Below, piece after piece: positions 1-4,902 of a stretch of 6,355 nucleotides of DNA. Positions within the stretch are counted from its first letter, which is position 1. The number at the start of each line of letters is the position of its first letter. Source of the DNA: Candidatus Brocadiia bacterium (GTDB taxonomy: Bacteria; Planctomycetota; MHYJ01; JACQXL01); NCBI GenBank assembly GCA_020062035.1, contig JAGUXD010000113.1, positions 1 to 6,355 of the forward strand, in the 5' to 3' direction. The notes below the pieces were generated by a model. The model did not search any database, was not told where the DNA came from, and saw only the letters and a list, made by a program, of their open reading frames with translations. Position numbers and translations under genes: made by a program.

Positions 1-24
1 TAGATTAAGCGGTAGATTAAGCAG
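1..24. repeat. Two tandem 12-base units
   Basis: TAGATTAAGCGG at 1-12 is followed directly by TAGATTAAGCAG at 13-24, so the copies differ at one base. A third unit at 25 keeps only the first three bases. The repeat begins exactly at the window edge, so more copies may lie to the left. Two copies are too few to say whether this is a functional iteron-like array or a chance duplication. Confidence 0.55.
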
Positions 25-76
25 TAGTAAAGGCGTATGGGATAGTATTCCCCCCTATCACCTTGAATTTCAATCT

Positions 77-99
77 AACCCATTGTCAGTCAGTGGGTT
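77..99. other. Imperfect 9-bp hairpin
   Basis: AACCCATTG at 77-85 pairs with CAGTGGGTT at 91-99 around the five-base loop TCAGT. All pairs are Watson-Crick except one that becomes a U-G wobble in plus-strand RNA. It is not followed at once by a run of T; a short TTTT comes eight bases later. It could be a weak terminator for a gene left of the window or a leader structure for the operon starting near 395. Confidence 0.4.
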
Positions 100-125
100 G
101 TATCACTTTTGGGGTATTAAAAACC

Positions 126-139
126 TTGCATATATGCAA
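126..139. promoter_or_regulatory. Perfect 14-bp palindrome, possible operator
   Basis: TTGCATATATGCAA is identical to its reverse complement across all 14 bases. It lies about 255 bases upstream of the first confident gene of the plus-strand operon, in a stretch with no supported coding. Such a dyad is typical of a binding site for a dimeric DNA-binding regulator. No regulator gene is in the window, so the role is inferred from symmetry alone. Confidence 0.35.
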
Positions 140-190
140 CCTTCTTTATGAATAATGCAGGTTAGAGGAGTGTGGTGCCGATTTGATTGA

Positions 191-388
191 TTTTGCCTTC
201 CCCATATCCTCAGGTTGAAGTTGAAGCCCGGACCAGAGCCACTTGACACTAAGCCCTGGCTGGAGAGAGTCATCACACCAGAGAGCAAGGCAAAAGCAAA
301 CCCCAGGGCTATATTCAGCCAGGAAGAGATTCTTCTTACTGGAATCAGAGAGATTACGATTAAGGTCTTTGATGAGATTTGTAAATGA
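191..388 (+). pseudogene. Unidentified coding-like stretch ending just before the GTPase gene
   Basis: After a TGA at 188-190 this frame stays open for 65 codons to a TGA at 386-388. The translation looks like real protein: a Pro/charged start (KPGPEPLDTKPWLERVI), then an Ala/Lys-rich helix (PESKAKANPRAIFSQEE) and a hydrophobic/charged C-terminus (REITIKVFDEIC). I do not recognise the family. The stop lies six bases before the ATG at 395, the spacing expected of a coupled upstream gene. No ATG is available in frame; TTG at 215 or 221 could start a peptide of about 55 residues, but no clear ribosome site precedes either. It may be a short gene with a rare start, the tail of a gene broken by the stops at 149 and 188, or chance. 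The antisense frame is also open but reads less like a protein. Confidence 0.3.
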
Positions 389-392
389 GGAG
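387..392 (+). promoter_or_regulatory. Ribosome binding site of the GTPase gene, tight spacing
   Basis: GAGGAG at 387-392 overlaps the upstream TGA at 386-388 and ends only two bases before the ATG at 395. That is closer than the usual five to nine bases, although pairing through GAGG at 387-390 leaves four. The overlap of stop and Shine-Dalgarno-like sequence suggests that ribosomes finishing an upstream frame could re-initiate here. Confidence 0.5.
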
Positions 393-394
393 CA

Positions 395-1498
395 ATGGAC
401 CAAAAGAATTATTTTTCAGTAGTTACCTCTAAAGGCGAGGGTGGGATTGGTGTGATTGAACTAATCGGTAAAGACGTCCTGAGTATCATCGGCAGGATAT
501 TTAAGCCGATTAGGAAGATAGACAAAATCCGCTCGGCTGGGACTTCGTTGCGACTCTGTCCTGCTAAACTTTACCTGGGTAATATCTTCCATAATTCTCA
601 AATAATAGACGAGGTGATTATTCATTATATCCCTGCTAAAAGGTCATTTACAGGATTGGATACAATAGAAATAAATGCCCACGCCGGGGTGATGTCCTGT
701 CGTTTGATTGGTAATCTTCTTAAACAACATCAGGTGAGGGAAATCTGCCAGAAAGAAGTTCTAAAACTATCTCTGAGAAATGGGAGATTGGACCGGTTTC
801 AAGGAGCGGCACTAATGCATCTTTTAAGGGCACAGACATCATTATCCGCACAGGTTTTATTAGACCAGTATAAAGGTGCCTTGTCTAAGGCACTTAAAGA
901 TAGACGCAATTTATTACGGGTAAAAAAAACCTTGCCATACGGCGAGGCATTGGTCAAGCCAAGAAGAATCCTGATTGTCGGCAAACCGAATGTTGGTAAA
1001 TCCACGCTCTTTAATGCCTTACTTGGAAAAGAGCGGGCAATTACCCATCATCTGCCTGGCACAACCAGAGATACTATTGAGGAAGTCATCTCAATTAAGG
1101 GCTTCCCATTTATTTTAGTGGACTCAGCGGGACTGCGTTCAATCCCTGATAAGGAAAAAGACGAACTTCTTATAGAGAAGATGGGAATAAGCCATACAAG
1201 ACGGCAAATCGATAGGTCAGATATTTTACTTTATGTAATAGAACCAGGCGAGATAAAACATTTGTCTTCTTTCACTAAAAATAAACCGGTTATTGTTGTT
1301 ATAAACAAAATAGACCTCTATCAGAAATTCCAAATCCTCCCGAATGGTGATACCCAAGGAGAACTGCTTCTGGATATTTGTGTTTCTGCCCTGAAGAGAA
1401 TCGGTATTTATAAATTAAAAGAAAGGATACTAAAGGTCTGCGGGCTGGATAAATTCAGGTATAAGTCAGCCAGGCCGATTATGTTTACCCTGCAATGA
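395..1498 (+). CDS. MnmE/TrmE-like GTPase lacking the usual C-terminal domain
   Basis: A 367-residue TrmE-family GTPase, cytoplasmic by prediction. The N-terminal folate-binding-like domain (about 1-115) keeps GEGGIGVIELIG at 14-25, followed by a shortened helical region containing NGRLD at 129-133. The G domain is complete: Walker A GKPNVGKS 196-203, switch I PGTTRD 221-226, DSAG 243-246, NKID 304-307 and a G5-like SAL at 331-333. Typical MnmE has about 450 residues and ends in a Cys-containing CIGK tail needed, with MnmG, to modify U34 of tRNA. This protein stops some 35 residues after G5 and lacks the second helical half and the tail. The usual CHGG motif reads AHAG (95-98). The start fits the family N-terminus. 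Its TGA overlaps the next gene (ATGA). It is probably a divergent paralog; whether it modifies tRNA is doubtful, so no symbol is given. Confidence 0.85.
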   Translation: MDQKNYFSVVTSKGEGGIGVIELIGKDVLSIIGRIFKPIRKIDKIRSAGTSLRLCPAKLYLGNIFHNSQIIDEVIIHYIPAKRSFTGLDTIEINAHAGVMSCRLIGNLLKQHQVREICQKEVLKLSLRNGRLDRFQGAALMHLLRAQTSLSAQVLLDQYKGALSKALKDRRNLLRVKKTLPYGEALVKPRRILIVGKPNVGKSTLFNALLGKERAITHHLPGTTRDTIEEVISIKGFPFILVDSAGLRSIPDKEKDELLIEKMGISHTRRQIDRSDILLYVIEPGEIKHLSSFTKNKPVIVVINKIDLYQKFQILPNGDTQGELLLDICVSALKRIGIYKLKERILKVCGLDKFRYKSARPIMFTLQ

Positions 1499-3912
1499 AT
1501 AAATTTATTATCGTTATTTCTATTCTCTGTGTCTGTGTGGTTAATATATCTGCTAAAGATGGAGAATCTATCCGAAAGGTGTTGGAATTATCACATAAAG
1601 GAGAATATCTTCAAGCCGTAGAAATTTCCGAAAACATCCTGCAAGAAAACCACCATAATTTAGAGGCACGGTTTATTTTGAGTAATCTTTATCTGGAAAT
1701 CGGCGAGTATAATAAGGCGGATGCTTTGTTAGAATATTTTTCTAAAGTAAATCCAGGACCATTGACACAGATTGATTTACTATATCTGACGCAGGGGTTA
1801 TGGATTTATGCAAGGCGTCAGGGTAAAAAGGACCTTTTTCATAAGGTCGTCAGCGAATTTCTGCCGAGGATAGAAAAACTTGAGCCAAAAAATCCTTGGC
1901 TCTATGTTTTCTGGGGTAATTGTTATTTAGATAAATATGATATTCCATCAGCAGGGGGCTGTTTTAGAGACGCACTAAAAATAGACGGCTCGTTTCCGGA
2001 AGCACTTCTGGGACAGGCAAAAATTCATCTCATTTCAGAAACCCCCACTGATATATTAATAGCCATCTCCTTAATAAATCAAATACTGGAAACCACAACC
2101 GGAACTAATGCCTCGTCAATTTCTATTACCCCTGTTAAAGTAGAAGGATGGAACCTTTTAGCCAGCGCACAATTATCCAATGAGCATTTTGCTGATGCCT
2201 TGAATTCAATTAATAAAGTATTAGATATCAATCCGAATTCTATTACCTCTCGTGCTATGAAAGCAAGTATTTATTATCTTAGCAATAATATCACGGGATT
2301 TGAGAAGACCTGTCAGGAAATACTTTCTCTAAATAAAAGACCTGCTCGTTTTTATCTAATTATCGCAGACCATTTGGAAAGAAAATTACTCTATCAGGAT
2401 GCAACGAGTTTTTATGAAAGGGCAGTTGAATTTGATAAGAACCTTTTGAGTGCTCAAATCGGACTCGGATTTAATTATCTTCATTTAGGACCAGAATTTG
2501 AAGAGAAAGGAAAAAAGATACTTAACGAAATGTTTGAGCGAGACCCTTTTAATATCAGGATTTATAATATGCTTAAGGTCCTTGATGCATTGGAAGAAGA
2601 ATTTGTATCGGTCAAATCTAAGTATTTTGAGGTTAAACTACATAAAAATGAGCAATTTCTTTTAGAGCCCTATATTATAGAATTATTAGATAACGCTTAT
2701 GAGAAGTTTGGCTCCCTTTATCACTATAAGCCGATTACACCGGTTCTGGTAGAGGCGTTTCCAAATTATAATGATTTTTCTGTGCGGACTATCGGCTTAC
2801 CCGGATTCTTGGGTGGCGGTGCCAGAGGGGTTTGTTTTGCCAAGACCTTTTTAATCCTTTCACCTAAAGCACAGGAACAAATGGGGCAACGGTTTCACTG
2901 GGGCTCGGTATCTATCCATGAATTTATGCATATCATCACTTTGCAGTTAAGTAAGTTTCGCGTGCCGAGATGGTTCACTGAAGGCTGTTCGGTCTATAGC
3001 CAGAAATTATTTAATCCTGTCTGGGGAGCGGACATTGAAGATGAAATTGCCAAGGCCCTTTCTGAAAACAAACTTCAGAGATTCTCTGATTTTATCCGCC
3101 GTCCGCAGATTGACATACTGCACACTTATTATCTGAGTTCTCTTATTATTGAGTATATTCATAACAAATACGGGATGGATAAAATTATTGCAATGCTTAA
3201 AAGTTGGGGGGAATTCAAGAATACCGAGACCGTCTTCAGGGACTGTCTCGGTAAGACCATCGCTCAATTTGATGAGGAATTTTTTAATTACTTGACGCAG
3301 GATTTTATGAAAGATATCAACTACAAGGAATTTGAGCAAAACTTCCGGAAAGCAAGGGAGTTATTAAAGCGAAATAAAATCCCTGAAGCAATTGAAGAAT
3401 TTATCAAAGCCAAACAATCTTTTGCAGGTTATACTAAAGCCGGTGATAATCCTTATTATTATTTGTCTTCTATTTATGAGGAACTCGGCGAGACCGATAA
3501 GATGTACAGTGAAATAGAGTCGCTGATAAAGATAAATGAAAAGGACTTTGCTAACCGCCTGAAACTTGCCAGACACTACCGTTCACAAAAACAATATAAT
3601 AAATTGGTGGAATTATTAAAAGAGACCGTTTATCTGGAATCGGAAAGCATTCAGGTGCATAGTTATTTAGCAGAGGGATATTATAACCTTAAAAATTATA
3701 ATTCTGCATTGCAGGAATATAATATCGCCATAGAATTAGTCCTTAAACTTCCAGCGAGTGAAAAGAAAAATATTGCGTTGTGCGATTTTTATTGCTCTAT
3801 GACGCAAATTTATTTAGAATTGAATGACAGAAATAAAGCCGGAGAATTATTAGATAAAGCAAAACAATCTTATCCTGATTATAAAAGAATTAAGGAATTG
3901 ATGGACAAATGA
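1495..3912 (+). CDS. Exported TPR protein with peptidase-MA zinc metalloprotease domain
   Basis: An 805-residue protein. Residues 1-20 form a short signal peptide (Lys3, hydrophobic core, ISA before K21), so it should act outside the cytoplasm. TPR-like helical repeats fill about 25-380, for example near 57-86, 136-180, 218-251 and 283-330. The central domain (about 395-600) carries GLPGFLGGGARG, then HEFMH at 475-479 with Glu496 in PRWFTEG, the HExxH plus downstream Glu arrangement of zinc gluzincins and the peptidase-MA-like group. A second TPR block covers about 615-800. The ligands and catalytic Glu476 are intact, so an active hydrolase is plausible, but the substrate is unknown. The TPR blocks suggest a scaffold binding other proteins. 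The start overlaps the previous stop as ATGA, with no clear Shine-Dalgarno sequence, which implies translational coupling. It overlaps the PEGA gene the same way. Confidence 0.85.
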   Translation: MNKFIIVISILCVCVVNISAKDGESIRKVLELSHKGEYLQAVEISENILQENHHNLEARFILSNLYLEIGEYNKADALLEYFSKVNPGPLTQIDLLYLTQGLWIYARRQGKKDLFHKVVSEFLPRIEKLEPKNPWLYVFWGNCYLDKYDIPSAGGCFRDALKIDGSFPEALLGQAKIHLISETPTDILIAISLINQILETTTGTNASSISITPVKVEGWNLLASAQLSNEHFADALNSINKVLDINPNSITSRAMKASIYYLSNNITGFEKTCQEILSLNKRPARFYLIIADHLERKLLYQDATSFYERAVEFDKNLLSAQIGLGFNYLHLGPEFEEKGKKILNEMFERDPFNIRIYNMLKVLDALEEEFVSVKSKYFEVKLHKNEQFLLEPYIIELLDNAYEKFGSLYHYKPITPVLVEAFPNYNDFSVRTIGLPGFLGGGARGVCFAKTFLILSPKAQEQMGQRFHWGSVSIHEFMHIITLQLSKFRVPRWFTEGCSVYSQKLFNPVWGADIEDEIAKALSENKLQRFSDFIRRPQIDILHTYYLSSLIIEYIHNKYGMDKIIAMLKSWGEFKNTETVFRDCLGKTIAQFDEEFFNYLTQDFMKDINYKEFEQNFRKARELLKRNKIPEAIEEFIKAKQSFAGYTKAGDNPYYYLSSIYEELGETDKMYSEIESLIKINEKDFANRLKLARHYRSQKQYNKLVELLKETVYLESESIQVHSYLAEGYYNLKNYNSALQEYNIAIELVLKLPASEKKNIALCDFYCSMTQIYLELNDRNKAGELLDKAKQSYPDYKRIKELMDK

Positions 3913-4328
3913 AATTTTTATCACTCGTGGTCGTTGTTTTATTCATCGGATGTGCTGAGCGTAGAATTATTATTAATTCAGAGCCACCTGCGGCTTCAGT
4001 CCGCCTTGACGGCAAAGAGAGAGGAATCACCCCGATTTCTGTGCCGTTTACTTTTTACGGCAAACGCGAGGTAATTCTGGAAAAGGATGGTTATGAGACA
4101 TATAAAGCAATTATCCCTTTACCTACGCCTATTTTTCAGGTTTTCCCATTTGATGTTCTGATGCTTCTTGTGCCATATCCCTTTATTGACCAGCACCAAT
4201 TCTATTTCATTCTGGAGAAGCAAAAAAAACCGGACATAAAGAAATCATTAGAAAGAATGGAACGACTCAAAGAATACTTGGAAGAAATATTAAGAAAAAG
4301 GAATAAAACTCTTTTAATACTGCAATAA
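3909..4328 (+). CDS. PEGA-domain lipoprotein
   Basis: A 139-residue protein. The N-terminus is a lipoprotein signal: Lys2, a hydrophobic run, then LFIGC with Cys15 as the likely acylated residue; Phe at -3 is slightly off the consensus. A PEGA domain spans about 20-71, recognisable by INSEPPAASVRLDGKERG, then TPISVPFTFYGKREV and the KDGYE turn; this small beta fold is common in surface-associated proteins. Residues 72-103 are rich in Pro and aromatics. The tail (105-139) is a charged, probably helical segment. The start overlaps the peptidase gene's stop (ATGA), with a weak AAGGA site about 12 bases upstream. It likely sits in the envelope and may work with the exported peptidase, an inference from coupling only. 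The last 20 codons overlap the opposing methyltransferase-like gene. Confidence 0.8.
   Translation: MKFLSLVVVVLFIGCAERRIIINSEPPAASVRLDGKERGITPISVPFTFYGKREVILEKDGYETYKAIIPLPTPIFQVFPFDVLMLLVPYPFIDQHQFYFILEKQKKPDIKKSLERMERLKEYLEEILRKRNKTLLILQ
4267..4328. other. 62-bp tail-to-tail gene overlap
   Basis: The PEGA lipoprotein gene ends at 4328 and the opposing methyltransferase-like gene ends at 4267, so the same 62 bases encode residues about 120-139 of the first and 191-210 of the second. There is no intergenic space for a conventional terminator, so each transcript must run into the other's coding strand. Both C-termini are in poorly conserved parts (a charged helix and a membrane-proximal tail), which would make such an overlap tolerable. 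Confidence 0.75.
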
Positions 4329-4899
4329 TGAGCGTCCCGATAAAACCCGCAATAGTTCCTAATTCGGCAAGAAGAACTCTTGATAAAGGAAAAGGTTGTC
4401 TTATCCCGCTTACCAACGGGATTGTTGGAAACAATCTTGGTCCCCAGCGAGGAACTTGTTTACAGTATTCTTGATATTCATCAGTATATTTCTCACGCAT
4501 CCGATGTTCTTCATACCAAACAATCAATAAATGATGAAGTAAAAAAATAACTCCTGCAGAAATAGGCACATACCAGAACAACTTGAATATTACCGCAGCT
4601 CCTGCAAAGCCGACAATATTTCCCCAGTATAAAGGGTTTCTGGTAAATCTATAGGGTCCTGAGGTAGTAAGTTTTCTTTTTAAGGGGTCGTCTGGAGTGC
4701 CTTTCCATCCGATATAAAATGCGGCATATAACCTAATTATGGCGCCTGTCAGAATCAAAAGCCCGCCGATAAGCCAGGTTAACCAGTGATTTGTCTGGTG
4801 CCAACGGATAAATACCATTGGAACAAACACAGCAAGATAAACGAGCCAGCGATAGCGAAATATAAATCGCCCGGTAAAGTAAGTGGATTCCCTCATCAT
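4267..4899 (-). CDS. Isoprenylcysteine/phospholipid methyltransferase-family membrane protein
   Basis: A 210-residue integral membrane protein with the pattern of the ICMT/PEMT fold. Hydrophobic segments lie at about 17-31, 39-62, 93-128 and 174-205. The signature GPYRFTRNPLYWG at 81-93 corresponds to the RxPxYxG region of these SAM-dependent enzymes. It is followed by EEHRMREKY...Y...VPRWGP at 130-154, the conserved cytoplasmic C-terminal motif whose Glu and Arg help bind SAM. Bacterial members usually have no known substrate; lipid or small-thiol methylation are options, and protein prenylcysteine is unlikely. The ATG at 4899 is preceded by GAGG eleven bases upstream and lies three bases after the stop of the propeller/Ig gene, so the two are co-transcribed. 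The final 20 codons overlap the PEGA gene on the other strand. Confidence 0.85.
   Translation of the reverse strand: MMRESTYFTGRFIFRYRWLVYLAVFVPMVFIRWHQTNHWLTWLIGGLLILTGAIIRLYAAFYIGWKGTPDDPLKRKLTTSGPYRFTRNPLYWGNIVGFAGAAVIFKLFWYVPISAGVIFLLHHLLIVWYEEHRMREKYTDEYQEYCKQVPRWGPRLFPTIPLVSGIRQPFPLSRVLLAELGTIAGFIGTLIIAVLKEFYSFFLIFLPSIL
4403..4436. terminator. Two abutting hairpins, possible 3' end of the plus operon
   Basis: ATCCCG at 4403-4408 pairs with CGGGAT at 4417-4422 (loop of eight). GATTGTT at 4420-4436 pairs with AACAATC around the loop GGA. They share bases 4420-4422, so a transcript would favour one or the other fully. They lie 75-108 bases past the end of the PEGA gene and inside the methyltransferase-like coding sequence. 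No T run follows on the plus strand, so if they end transcription it would be by a factor-dependent or structural route. Chance is possible. Confidence 0.25.
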
Positions 4900-4902
4900 T
4901 CA

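Larger units (their letters stand above)
1..190. other. Upstream region without a recognisable gene
   Basis: No complete gene can be supported in this leader. It opens with two near-identical 12-base units (1-12 and 13-24), then holds a hairpin at 77-99 and a palindrome at 126-139. In the plus frame of the GTPase downstream, positions 2-148 are free of stops, but the translation resembles no family I know. That frame is closed by TGA at 149-151 and again at 188-190. I see no convincing paired -35/-10 promoter, tRNA or rRNA sequence. The region may be an intergenic spacer carrying the operon's regulatory sites, or a decayed gene. Confidence 0.5.

Noticed and set aside
156..218. Short plus frame reading LEECGADLIDFAFPIS, possibly joined to 191-388 by a frameshift
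   Set aside because: Looks protein-like but is only about 20 codons between two stops (153-155 and 216-218); a frameshift cannot be argued without homologs.
243..248. Exact TTGACA promoter -35 box
   Set aside because: No -10-like hexamer lies 16-18 bases downstream, and it falls inside the coding-like stretch.
103..288. Minus-strand open frame of 61 codons in the leader
   Set aside because: No family resemblance and no clear ribosome site; it overlaps the palindrome and the plus-strand coding-like stretch.
146..403. Minus-strand open frame of 85 codons over the leader and GTPase start
   Set aside because: It starts at TTG inside the GTPase coding sequence, has a composition rich in Ser, Leu, Trp and Cys without domain signals, and mirrors the better plus-strand frame ending at 388.
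799..1005. Minus-strand open frame opposite the GTPase
   Set aside because: Shadow of the well-supported GTPase reading, which carries the Walker A motif here.
3007..3576. Two minus-strand open frames opposite the peptidase gene
   Set aside because: Antisense shadows of an intact TPR/peptidase frame; no motifs of their own.
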